Assembly (NCBI GenBank): GCA_003508835.1
Contig: PUFA01000077.1
Span: 6,834,001-6,898,000 of the forward strand
Reading direction: 5' to 3'
From: Eonycteris spelaea
Lineage: Eukaryota > Chordata > Mammalia > Chiroptera > Pteropodidae
DNA: 64,000 nucleotides
A model generated the notes under the pieces. That model was not told where the DNA came from. It did not search any database and saw only the letters and a list, made by a program, of their open reading frames with translations. Position 1 is the first letter of the stretch, and every line of letters begins with the position of its first letter. Position numbers and translations under genes: made by a program. Below, one piece after another: positions 23,215 through 33,590 of the stretch.

Positions 23215-23310
23215 CGCGGCCAGCACCACCATCACCAACACGTACTGAGTAATTCCTGTGTGTCCGGCACTGCCCGCAACAACCCTATGAGGCAGCTGAC
23301 CCTATTCCAC
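23215..23310 (-). repeat. MIR fragment
   Basis: ACGTACTGAGTAATTCCTGT, GGCACTGCCCGCAACAACCC and TATGAGGCAGCTGACCCTAT correspond to reverse-strand MIR. Confidence 0.55.
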
Positions 23311-24029
23311 TGATTCGAGAAGCAATCCTGGACTCGGCTCTAGGGCCAACCTTTCTTCTTCCCACGTTCTAACGTCTCTGAAAAGAACATCACAGTTTCA
23401 CGGCAGGATTCTTTTCTCGGTGGTATAAAAAATAAAAGTTGCAGCCTAACTGACAGTATCTTGGGTTTGTGGAGATAGCTCCTTTCGTCCTGTTCTTCCT
23501 GATAAGGACAGCGAGCACGGAGAGGGGAGATGGCTGGCCGCAGGCAAACTCGGGCACCACGGAATCTGCGGGGTGCCTTTCAGCAGCACGTGGACGATTC
23601 GAATGTGTGTTTACCAAGCAGCCGCGCTGCCTTCCAACTCTGAAAACAAAAATGAGTCCCGCAGCGCCTAAGACATTACTCACTCTCTGTGGTTCTTTCA
23701 AGATTCCTTTGCTCAAGTCAACAAACGACTCAGTGGCTAATCCCACTTTCCCTCTCGTTCTTGTCAGGGAGCACTGCCTGCCACCCTTTTCCAATCTCTA
23801 CGGACCTCAGTTCACAAGATTCCATCCAAAGATCATTCGCTCACTCAGTCTCACCTTTGGGACTTTACTTACTTTGTCTCCATTTCCATTCTGCACCCCC
23901 CAGGAAGCCTTCAGTGATTTCCTCCTGGCTACTCTCACTCTCCTCCTTTCCCCCAGCCTCCTGTAGGGTCCTGGCTTGGCCAAGCAGAGCTTAGAAAGCC
24001 TAGCAACAAAAAAGCTGGCCTCTGAAGAC
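23311..24029. other. Unassigned intronic sequence
   Basis: The segment 23820-23970 is pyrimidine-rich and L2-like (CCCCCAGGAAGCCTTCAGTG) but weakly so. A 165-codon plus-strand ORF (23469-23966) has no recognisable domain. Confidence 0.3.
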
Positions 24030-24232
24030 AGAGAGCAGAGCTAAAGTCCCTCTTCCCACGGATGGGCCTTGTGATTTGGGACGGGTTATTTAATGTATCT
24101 GTGCCTCAATTGGTTCATCTGTCAAATATTGGTACCTACCTCACAGAGCTACTGTGAAAAAATTCAGAGACGGCACACAGCACCAAGCGCACAGGAAGTG
24201 CTCGATAAGCATTAGCTCTTACAGTTATTTCC
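24030..24232 (+). repeat. MIR SINE
   Basis: GACGGGTTATTTAATGTATC, TGCCTCAATTGGTTCATCTG, TACCTACCTCACAGAGCTAC and GGAAGTGCTCGATAAGCATT occur in MIR order. Confidence 0.75.
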
Positions 24233-24376
24233 CACTGTATTATAAAGACCTGTTTATCTGTTTACATTCTCCATTAAACTGATCTCACCAGGGCGGACAA
24301 TGGATCATATTCCTTAGCATATCCACAGGGCCTGGCCCTGTGACTAGCTCCCAAGAGCTCAAATAAACATATGTCC

Positions 24377-24543
24377 AAGGAAGGAAGGAAGGAAAGAAGG
24401 AAGGAAGGAAGGAAGGAAGGAAGGAAGGAAGGAAGGAAGGAAGGAGGAGGGAGGGAGGGAGGGAGGGCGGGAAGGAAGGAAAGAAGGAAGGAAAGAAGGA
24501 AGGAAGGAAGGAAGGAAGGAAAAGGAAGAAGGAAGGAAGGAAT
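24377..24543 (+). repeat. Long GGAA / GGGA purine microsatellite
   Basis: About 167 bases of tandem GGAA (with GAAA interruptions) enclose a GGGA block at about 24441-24472. GGAA arrays can bind ETS-family factors and purine-pyrimidine mirror tracts can form triplex DNA. The minus-strand translations give artefactual Phe/Pro/Ser/Leu-repeat ORFs of up to 101 codons. Confidence 0.98.
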
Positions 24544-25014
24544 AGGAACACAACTCAAAGGTTCCCACTTATGAAGCAAGAAAGTTCAGATGAAACCCAC
24601 GTAAGTCTGGCCTTGTTAGCTCTACACGAAGAAAAGAAAAATACAGTGGGGAACGGGCTGAGGTTCAGGCATCGGGGAAGCGATGCCTCAGTTTCCCCTC
24701 TCTTAGAATCCCATGTAGGCTGTGAGGCTGAGGTGTGCGCAGGAAGGGGGGGGGGGGTGGCTGAGTGTGGTCGGCACCGGTGAGAATGTGAGCAGAACAA
24801 AACTGCACACTCATTAGTTCAGACGTAATTAATTCACCCTCTGTGGGAGATCAGGGATAGGGTCTGAGTTAATTCCGAAAATGTGTTTTTGTAAGTAATA
24901 CTGATTAACCTAACGGAGTCTTAGGAGACGTCTTGAACATTTAAGGCAGCAAACACTCCTCAGTCGTGATGCGGCGGACGGAGGCTAAGGTCTGGAGTTC
25001 AAACCCCAGGTCTT
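24544..25014. other. Unassigned intronic sequence
   Basis: A G-run sits near 24747-24756. GGAGTTCAAACCCCAGGTC at about 24993 looks like a MIR 5' scrap. Nothing coding is recognisable. Confidence 0.35.
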
Positions 25015-25195
25015 TTGGGGGGAAATGGGAACTAGTGTCTAACGGGTACAGAGTTTCGGTCTGGGAAGATGCAAAGTCCAGGAGGAGGATGGTGGTGACG
25101 GCTGCCGCACAACAACGTGAGCGTACTTAACGTCACTGGCAATGGTCAGAATGGTAAATCTGACGTTACGTTTATCTAACCACAATGAACAATGA
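25015..25195 (+). mobile_element. L1 3' UTR remnant with many CpG gains
   Basis: ACGGGTACAGAGTTTCGGTC, GAGGATGGTGGTGACGGCTG, CACAACAACGTGAGCGTACT and GGTAAATCTGACGTTACGTT follow an L1 3' end that I remember as GATGGTTGCACAACAATGTG, AATGTACTTAATGCCACTG. ATG in the remembered consensus repeatedly reads ACG or GCG here. Confidence 0.65.
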
Positions 25196-25265
25196 CAACC
25201 CGGCACGGTAGGTACGTGATCAGTTCGGTAAGTGAGGAAACCAAGGCTTTAAAAGGGTCCATAAC
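25196..25265 (-). repeat. MIR fragment
   Basis: GTAAGTGAGGAAACCAAGGC marks the reverse-strand MIR core. Short and diverged. Confidence 0.45.
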
Positions 25266-27064
25266 CGGTCCAGGTTCTGCTGCTCAGCTGCGAATCTGAG
25301 ATTCGAAGGCTGCCAGGCTTTCGCCTCCGCGGGTAACTCCACAGAGCCGCCGAGTGGGCTGGAGGACGCGGCCCGGTGGCTCCCCTCACTGCGGTGCTGT
25401 CACGCCACCGTCGGTTCCACGTGCCACACCTTGTCAGGCATGTTTTTCTGGCCCTAAATCTCCAAAAGGCTTCATGGCTAACAACGCCGTAGAGAGGCAG
25501 GGTCACGAGATCTGCTTGATCCAAAAGACACAACGCCGGGTGGCCACACCTCGGTTCACAGCCCCATCAGGGCTCGGCCTGTCTCCTGTGCATTCTCAAA
25601 TGCCCTTCCCCTTCCCTCTTCCTGGGGGTCTGCAAATGGATTCCTAACTCCACGGGACCACGACCAGCCAAACACTTCCCATCCGCCATTTTCTTTGAGG
25701 ATGGCAAACAGAACTACCAAGTCAACTTAACATATATCCTGAGACTCTTCAACAGCACATCAGGTGCAGCCATAGAGGGACAAACATCGACAGCTCTGAA
25801 GGGAAGCAGAAAACAAAAATGTGGGGAGACCTGAAGCAGCTAAGTTTAGCTCGAGATCTCAACTCTTCAAAACGGACCACCATCCTGAAACTAACTTCCA
25901 TTCCCCAAACCCAAACTCCATTCTCAGCCATGTCTATCGGATCTCACCTGACATAAGCTTTTGTCCAGCAAATTCTACAAAGCTTATCAAGTTTGGCTCC
26001 CCTTTGTTCCTCTGTCATAAGAGAAAGACCTTTCGGTTCACACGGGCCCACCTCAGCACGTTGAACGTATCCGGCTCCCAATCAAAGCTACTGAAGAAAC
26101 ACGAGCCGTGTGGAGTAGACAGACATTGTGATTGCATCTGGCTTTGAAGCCCTTGTTTCGAAGTGGGTCTACTGATGCTGGATTTCATTTCGCTCTTGAA
26201 ATGCTGAGCAAAACATCCCTCGGTAAATACCAGCAGCGAAATAAGACCCCCACCACCTCCACGCTCCAAAAGTGCAATCCTTAGGCGCTCACAATAACAT
26301 GGTACAATTAGGGAAGGTTTCATCTTCACAGTTTTAGGTCCTATTTTCTCTATAAATACTTACTCATTTTCTAATTAAACAAACAATTAGTAGAAAGCAC
26401 AGCCTGAGAAACTGCGTGGGCGTCACCATCTCACTACACTGAGATATTGTTGACAAATGATGCTAACCAAGGGGTGAATAAAACGTGTTTGGTTTCTAAT
26501 GTTTGCACAAGCTGAGATAACCACTCAGCCAAGCTTTCACAATACGGCCAACTCCAAACTTGAAATATACACTTTTAATGACAGACATCCTAAATGGAAA
26601 AACAGTTCCCTTAGATAAAGCCCAGATATCTTGAATTGTGGGGGGGCGGGGGAGGGAGAAGCTGACCAAAGAATACATTCAGGGCAGTTCTGTTGATTTT
26701 GTCTGTTTTATAGGATGCCACGGTACTGCAGACGGTCCCAGTCAGGAATGAGTCAGAGACAATGAGCCACATAGTTTGGGTTGCTTTCACTGAGGTCCAG
26801 CATGTCTGTCTACACATACTCAGGGATACAAGGCAATGGCCTTTATAGCTCATGTGCTAAAATCTAGTGGTTCCGCTTGACTAAGCAAAGTTGATATTTG
26901 CTCTTTTTGGTTTAGTCCTGGTTAAAGAAGATGGATAGTCCTAACACTGCGGTCTCCCTACGCCACACAAAAGCAGATGGTGCGAGCATCTTGCTCCTGT
27001 TCTGAGAGCGTCCAAATATCATTGTCACAGAAGGATGGGTCTGTAGCGCACGCTATTTTTAAAT
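25266..27064. other. Unassigned intronic sequence
   Basis: The segment 25300-25430 is CpG-rich, whereas 26300-26600 is AT-rich. A G-run lies at 26640-26654. The 108-codon plus ORF (25821-26147) shows no recognisable family. Confidence 0.3.
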
Positions 27065-27490
27065 TCATTCATTTAAAATGCCTATTCGTTCATTCATCCT
27101 AGATACCGAGGTACATAATATTCTGCCCTCATGGAGATTATGTTACTGGACAGGAAGCAGATGAAAGAAGTCATGCAAAACAAGAATTTCCTATACTTCC
27201 AAGTGCCGTAAAACAAGGCAATGGAAGGAGGGTGAATGAGGGTACAGAGGAAGGAGGATGGGGGTGCTTTCCCCAGGGTGGGCAGTCAGAGAAGGCCTTT
27301 CCAAGGTTACATTTGAAAGTCTGGGGAAGCACAACCCAAGCAGAGGGAACTGCAAACACAGTGCCCCGGGATCCAGTACTGCTGAGCATGACAGGCTCGG
27401 GGACGGTGGTGGCAGAGGGGGTTAGAGATCAGGCAGGGGCAACCCCATGCAGACTTGCAAGCCACGGTCAGGAACTCTCTGATCTGTGTT
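27065..27490 (-). repeat. L2 LINE, long fragment
   Basis: The reverse-strand L2 order is clear: CATTCATCCTAGATACCGAG, CTGCCCTCATGGAGATTATG, GAGAAGGCCTTTCCAAGG, CAAGCAGAGGGAACTGCAAA, GATCAGGCAGGGGCAACCCC and TTGCAAGCCACGGTCAGGAA. It explains the 107-codon ORF at 27232-27555. Confidence 0.8.
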
Positions 27491-27621
27491 CCACCTGCCC
27501 AAGGAGTCCTGGAATCAACAAGGAGCTACTACTTCAAATACAAATGAACAGATGAGCTCCACACACATAACACACTTAGTACTGCTCACGTGAGACGATA
27601 AAAATAAGGACCTGGACGTAT

Positions 27622-27735
27622 GATAAAGACCATTTATCGAGCACTCGAGGGCCCATGACGAGCCTTCACCACATCACCTCATTCGGACGGTTATGTCGGA
27701 GCAGTGCGTGTCAGAGGTTAAGGACAGGCAGTAAA
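27622..27735 (-). repeat. MIR fragment, CpG-enriched
   Basis: AAGACCATTTATCGAGCACTC, then CACCACATCACCTCATTCGG resemble reverse-strand MIR (CATTTATTGAGCACCTACTA, then CTCATTTAATCC). Confidence 0.5.
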
Positions 27736-30284
27736 AAGAATGCCTCGCTCTTCATTACTAAGAAACCAACCCATCCCATCGCTAAAGTGGTTAAAGAAGA
27801 AAACTCCAGGGACTTCAAGTGAAAGGAAGTGGCTCCCTCTGAAGACTTCACATTATCTAATACGGGCTGCAACATGAACCCATGTTGTGTTGAAAGGCCT
27901 GATCACCAAAAGAAAACACACAGCCGCCACGTTAAATGCAAGACAGGGGTGTCTATAATTTTCCACTGTGACCAGTTCAGAGGAGCCCTTCTGGAACACC
28001 TGCTTTTTCATTGTTTTTCTGTTTGTCTGTTTTCTGAAGTGCCTCTTCTTCCCTACTGCTGAAAAGCTCATCAGGTCTGACTTGCTCCAATCCCTGTCTT
28101 TCTACACTGGTCTCCCTTCCGGGTCCATCATGTCAGGCTAATCCTCCTCAGATACTTCTCTCCCCACAGCACTTCTGAACTCAAAAACCCTCCAGATCCT
28201 CTTCCAGAATCAAATCCTCACCTGACCCCTCTGACACGTGCCCACCTCTTTTCTCTCGCTGCTTTTGACCCAGCTCTTCTCCTCTCCAGAGATGAGTGTC
28301 CACACGCGTCTCACCAGTGCCCAGCTGGACAGTACTCCTCAGATGTCGGTGTTCTTGCAAGGCTGTCCTCCATCTTTGTACCCAAACTCACTGTCCCCCA
28401 GGACCAGAAAAGTCACATTTCTTCCCCGAAGTCTTCCTTCCCTGTTCTTGCCCTCACCAGCTGCCTTCCCTTCTTAACAACAGGCCCCCGACACAGACAC
28501 ACTCAGAGTTTCCATAAAGGAAAGATAACTTTCAGGAGATGACCAAAGTTAGACACAGAATATTTTAAGACATTCCTATTCCCACTGGGTGGCTCCAACT
28601 GGAGAAGGATTCCTGGCAAAGCAAGTTAATTCAAGACGTCCCAGAGAGAAGTTACAGCGTTGTGGCCTTGGACACCTGACACCATCTAGGCAGCAGTTCT
28701 TGGACAAGCACCAGACATCCATCACACAGCGACCCCCTCAATTAAAAACACGGCACCTTGCCCCAAGGAATAGGCGCTCTGATCAAGGTCCATTTCCTCT
28801 GTAAAACGAACCCAGGAAGAAGAGATGGCGATCCTCCACTCACGAATATATTCTGATCAAACTATTGGTACAGGGTAATGATAAGGCCAAACGAAGCTCA
28901 ATTTCTGTGACATTCCATGACTTCATAGGGAAATTCCTAACCACTCAACACACACTCAGGCTACACGTGTCCACACACAGTAAGTCCTAGTCTGTAGAAG
29001 TTTTAAGAAAATCAGCCAGCCACCTCCACACAGTATCTTTAGGGATGTCAACTGAAATACATGCTTCATGATTATCTCAAGGAATGCTAGTTAAGGAAGT
29101 CTATTTATTTTTAGCGCGTGTGGGCTGAAATGGCAAGATGCACCCAGATTCTAGGGAGGCGAGTATTAACCCATTAATATTACTTTTGTCCACTTATAAA
29201 TATGGAGAAGGAAGAAGAGCATTGTAGAGAGATGGAGCCTTCATCTACTGTCCAGGACCGAGAAGCAAGCTGACTTCTACTTCCTTTCCTCTTGAGTTAC
29301 AGCTCGAGAGCCAAATCCACGCCCTTGGCTCTGGACTAAGCAGTCAGGGTCCCCCCATAAGCCAGGAGATGAAGGTACCGCATGTTCTGCAGGGGGCTGC
29401 TGTATTATGGTAGGAAGGTGAGCCGTGTTCCACAGGGGCACCGAAATGCGTGACGACAGCAGAGGGGCTGAGCAGGGAGAGCAACAGAAAGGGAAGCGCT
29501 GAGCCGAAGAGGAGACCGCACACGTGTTGCAGTGTGCGTTCCTCTCGAAGAAAATCCTCTGAAGAGTGCTGCACGTAAAGCTGGTCCCGAGCACACACGG
29601 GACCCGGATGCGGGCATGCCGAGTGAACCCAGCACGAGGCCAAGATCCCAAAGCCCCGTGGAAGTCCCGGAGGGAGACGAGAGAGAGGCTGCTCTCAGCC
29701 ATGCCTCCTGAGCTATTTTAAGTGCCATGACGTCGTCCTCGTTTGCTCTGAAGCAGCGCGATGGGGTGCATCAACTCACGTTACCACAGGACGATGAGGG
29801 GACCCAGGTTCGAGACAGATCACTTCTCATGCTTCCCGGGAGGGCGACAGGACCTGGAACTGGGGTGTGTGAAGCGGCTGAAAGCACTGTTTTTTTGGTT
29901 TTTTGTTTTTGCTTATTGTTTTTCCTTTTTAAAGCCTCAGAGCATTGTGCAAACATTGCCACAGTTCATGAAACCAAATTCCAGATCCACCTGGAAAATG
30001 GCACAAGGCGACTCGCTGGTAGAGTAGCCAAGCCTCTCGGTTTAGTCCGGGCCAGCCGCGGTGAGCACAGTTCCAGCCACTGCAGACACAGGAAGGTTCA
30101 TCCCCACGAAGGAGCAGAAGAGACAGAAATTCCAACGGCTCCATCTGGAACATGGCTCGAGGCAGACAGGGCTCCCACATGACAGCTCCTTAGGCAAACA
30201 CACCTTTGAAGGCATGGGCTTTTCCTTGCACCTTTCCAAGAAACTTAATGAACCAGACTGAATAAGGGGCAGGCATTTAATAAA
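27736..30284. other. Unassigned intronic sequence
   Basis: The stretch 28090-28470 is C/T-rich and may be a decayed forward L2. The stretch 29400-29780 is CpG-enriched (see separate entry). Several 100-150-codon ORFs at 29.3-30.2 kb overlap on both strands, as expected in GC-rich non-coding DNA. None has a recognisable domain. Confidence 0.35.
29401..29780. other. CpG-enriched patch
   Basis: I counted roughly 6-7 CpG per 100 bases at about 55% GC, which is several times the usual intronic level. It is repeat-free as far as I can tell. It could be a small intronic CpG island or a GC-biased patch. Confidence 0.5.
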
Positions 30285-30455
30285 TTACGTTTATTAAACC
30301 TCTCCTAGGCACTGCCCATCTTATTAAAAATGCCTGGCGAGCCTCTTTTACTTCTCATTATTTCTATTTTAAAAGACCAAAACCAGCTCGAAAAGGTGGA
30401 AAAACAACCAGGCCAAAAATGCACAGCTGGTAAGACTTGGAGCGAAGAGCAGCCT
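30285..30455 (-). repeat. MIR SINE, diverged
   Basis: AAATTACGTTTATTAAACCTC, CTAGGCACTGCCCATCTTAT and AATGCACAGCTGGTAAGAC follow reverse-strand MIR order. Confidence 0.5.
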
Positions 30456-30799
30456 CTCGGTGGGAACTGTCAAAGAGCTCTCTCTGCCTTTTACTTAGAG
30501 GCAGACTAGAAGTTTCTAGAGGAATACTGACCCTTCACTCGTCTATCCAATTTGTCAGAGGGAAATGGCAGAAGGAAATAATGAAGACGTACGAAACACA
30601 GAAAAACCTAGGGACCAATTCTGTACTTCCTAATGACATGACCGAGCAAGTCCCATCGCCCCGGAGCCTCGGGCTCCCTGTGCACTTAATTCTCCCTCTG
30701 CTATAGGTTGGAGACCAAGTGCATGTAGGACTGACAGCTGGCAGTTCGGCCAGCGTACCATGTGTGGCAGCAATGATGCAGGGTGTGAGAGTGTGTGTG
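30456..30799. other. Unassigned intronic sequence
   Basis: Unique-looking, with a short GTGTGTGTGTAT run at 30790-30801. Confidence 0.3.
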
Positions 30800-31090
30800 T
30801 ATATTTTTTAAATTAACATAACACGCAGTTGACCATTTTAAAGTGAACAGTTCAGTGACATTGAGTACGTTCACGATGCTGTGCAATGACCACCTTCATC
30901 TAGTTCCGAAATATCTTCATCACCCCCAAATACACTCCCATGCCCACTGAGCCGTCAGCGGTCCCCACTACCCACTTCTGATTCTAACACGTACGTGAGG
31001 CAGACCTTGATCAGGGGAACGGTATCCGGGGGGTGCTGCCTTCTTTGTTAATTCATCTCACTCAGATCCTCCCTTTTTTTTTTTTTTTTT
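30800..31090 (-). mobile_element. L1 3' end remnant
   Basis: AAATTAACATAACACGCAGT, TTTTAAAGTGAACAGTTCAG, TGCTGTGCAATGACCACCTT and CATCACCCCCAAATACACTC are reverse-strand L1M/L1MA 3' landmarks. A T-run (about 31072-31090) ends the block and may mark a separate tail. Confidence 0.7.
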
Positions 31091-32299
31091 AGATCAAGAA
31101 AACTGGACCAAGAACGTCCAAGGCCAAGTCAGACACGTGAAGCCTTTGTGAAGAAAGGAATGAGAAGGCGCTTACTCCTGAGGCGACTTTTAATCATAAC
31201 TGAGAACATGTAGCAAACTTTCACAAGACTGCCCATTATCCCTACCTAGCGTGCGTGGACAACGTGAAGGCGGTAAGAAACATTCCATTCTTTGCGAAGT
31301 GAAGATACCGCAGGACTGTGGCGAGAGCGAGAGCCAGGAGAGAGCGCAAGCAGGGCTCCCACGGCTGGGCCCTTCGTCATGACTTCAGAAGACCCAGCCT
31401 TCCCCTGTGCAGAACCACAGTATCAGTCGACACCGTCTCTACCGCCAGAGGCCTTCAGCTTAGAACCTTAAGCAGAGCGGGCAAGCGGCGGCAGCCTTAC
31501 CGGCCTTCTTCCATCACGCCTGCACAGGCTGGGTCCAACGCAAGAACAATACGCTCGAATCTAAACTTTGGCAACGGAAAGGCTATATTGTCCTCTTAAT
31601 GCAACCATTCTTTGGCTTCCAAGACCACTCCCCACCACAACAAAGAGACCCAACTCCCTGTCTGTGTTAAGAGTCTGAAGTTGCCAAGGGAAAAAAAAAA
31701 ATAGTCTGTTCCTTTGAATTCATTTCTTAATCTAAGGTTTGGGGCCTCAGATGCTGGTCTAATGTGAATGCCATCACAATGGGGTCCTCGAAGGGGCACA
31801 ATGCAGCCCCGCCCCAGGCAGGAGGGCTGCCAGCGCGGTCCCTGTGAGCCAGCCGGCCAGCCGCCGGCCCCTGGCACACACCGATTACAGGGACCTGGCA
31901 CTACTGACTGTGTCAAGATTCGTCATCGTACACGTAATAAAATCAGTCAGACGCGCAGTCTCACACTCTGCTCGCCGTGTGATGCAGAGAGAAAAACCGG
32001 ACTCTTCAAAACGTTAAAGGTACTCAGGATGGAACACGAAGGGAAGAGAGAAAGAGCCCCACCCCCTTCCCGGGGGCTGTCCCCATTACCACTAATTGTT
32101 CATTTTTTTTCCTTTTGTCCTCTCCAAGCAAGACTCACAATTCAGAGACAGACAAATCAGGAAGGAGGGGGCAAACTTTGTAAAAAAAAGATTCATTTTA
32201 AACATTTACATTTTACTAAAGGCAGGGCAAGGTAAGGAAAAACATTTTTCACCTCGACCTCCAGCCCCATTCCTTCCTCCCAAGCTACTCTGCTTAGAT
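31091..32299. other. Unassigned intronic sequence
   Basis: GC-mixed. The ORFs at 31596-31916 and 31768-32235 lie on opposite strands of the same GC-rich stretch and have no recognisable family. Confidence 0.3.
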
Positions 32300-32611
32300 C
32301 AGGGGTGGCGAACTTTTCTACAGGGTTATTTAGTAAGTTTTCTGTGGGTCTGTGGGTCTGTCTGCCTCTGTTACCACCCAGCTCAGCCTCTGCCGCACAA
32401 AACTAGTCAGAGACCAAACTTTAACTGAGTTCCAGGCTGGCTGAGTTCCAGTGAAACTTTATGGATGGACTCTTAGGCTTGAATTTCACATTAACTTTTA
32501 CATGCCATGAAATATTGCTCTTGATTTTTTTCAACTATTAAAAAAACTATTCTTAGCTCATGGGCCAGCAGCGAGCTGGGTCTGGCACACAGGCTGGAGC
32601 TGACAGCCCTG
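32300..32611. mobile_element. hAT-type DNA transposon, near full length
   Basis: It starts CAGGGGTGGCGAACTTTTCT and ends GGAGCTGACAGCCCTG, with CCAGTGAAACTTTATGGATGG inside. It belongs to the same family as 10343-10509, in the opposite orientation. The terminal inverted repeats are diverged but visible. No transposase is encoded. Confidence 0.7.
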
Positions 32612-32658
32612 CTCTGAATTATTGATGTTAGCTTTGGGGGTGAATCTATGTGGGCGCA

Positions 32659-32660
<2 letters not shown>

Positions 32661-32696
<36 letters not shown>

Positions 32697-32730
32697 TCTC
32701 TCGCTCGCTCGCTCTCTCTTTCTCTTTCTT
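32661..32730 (+). repeat. CT microsatellite with CTCG interruptions
   Basis: A pure CT tract of 34 bases (32661-32694) is followed by CTCGCTCGCTCG and CTTTCTCTTT variants. Confidence 0.97.
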
Positions 32731-32954
32731 TATGGAGGAGGGAGGTTTAGAAGTTGCAATCAGGCAAGGGCGATGTTACAATAATATACCTGAAAAGAAA
32801 GCACCTCTGTTATACAACCCCAAGTTTGAAAACTCCTTTTGTCACTTCTGGGCGGAAAACTACAAATTTTAAAACCGTGCCTGCTTACCTCTAAAAGTTA
32901 AACTTTCCACTCCCTTTCCTTGGAAAGAGAAACACAAGTGTAGTTATTTATATT

Positions 32955-33125
32955 TTCTGAATCAGATTGGTAGGTACTCACTGGATGCCTCTATGTGCTC
33001 AGCACTAGTCACGCTGCGGGATATAAAGTGGATCAAGTATATCATTCCCCCTAAAGGTCTTTGGTCCCTGAGAGCTTTCAGGGGTACAGTGTCAGGACAG
33101 AGGTGCAAGATTGGGGCTGATTCCT
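32955..33125 (-). repeat. L2 LINE 3' end
   Basis: GGTAGGTACTCACTGGATGC, TATGTGCTCAGCACTAGTCA and CGCTGCGGGATATAAAGTGG resemble the L2 3' end on the reverse strand. Confidence 0.5.
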
Positions 33126-33239
33126 CCTAAACCATGACCTCCGTGGATCCTCCTTCAATCCGCTGTATGCATCTTAAGAGATGATTTTAGCTAGAGGTTA
33201 GGATATACGTTTATGGCAATAAAGCTGGTGGCATGGTCT

Positions 33240-33345
33240 CATAGGAACAATCCCAGACTTTAAAATCCTAATTCTGCCGTTTAGTTCTCTGACCCTGGGC
33301 AAACTAATTAACCTCTCCAAGTCCATGAGTCAAATTCAATTTGCA
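33240..33345 (+). repeat. MIR fragment
   Basis: TTCTGCCGTTTAGTTCTCTGA, CCCTGGGCAAACTAATTAAC and CTCTCCAAG are the MIR 5'-centre landmarks. Confidence 0.65.
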
Positions 33346-33389
33346 AACTCAAAAATGAGTAGATTTCCCATAATGCCCAGATTCTGGCG

Positions 33390-33590
33390 GTGTCCACAAC
33401 TACTGCCCAGCAACGTAGCCATGAGTCACGTGTGGCTAAATTTAAATTAATGCAATGAAAATAAAATTGGAAGTTCGTTCCTCCACGCTAGCCACATGTC
33501 AAGTGCTCGCCGGCCACACATGGCTGCTGTACTGGACGACGCAGGCAAGGGACATTCCCGCCATCACAGAGCACGTACTGGCCAGCGCAG
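33390..33590. mobile_element. hAT-Charlie-type element
   Basis: GTAGCCATGAGTCACGTGTGGC, AATTTAAATTAATGC, CTAGCCACATGTCAAGTGC, ACACATGGCTGCTGTACTGG and a GCGCAG end match a nonautonomous hAT family with internal CCACATGTGGC words. Confidence 0.65.

Noticed and set aside
23469..23966. 165-codon plus-strand ORF
   Set aside because: No recognisable domain. Part of it looks like decayed L2.
24274..24579. Phe/Pro/Ser/Leu-rich minus-strand ORFs (up to 101 codons)
   Set aside because: They are translations of the GGAA microsatellite.
27232..27555. 107-codon plus-strand ORF
   Set aside because: Lies mostly inside an L2 fragment.
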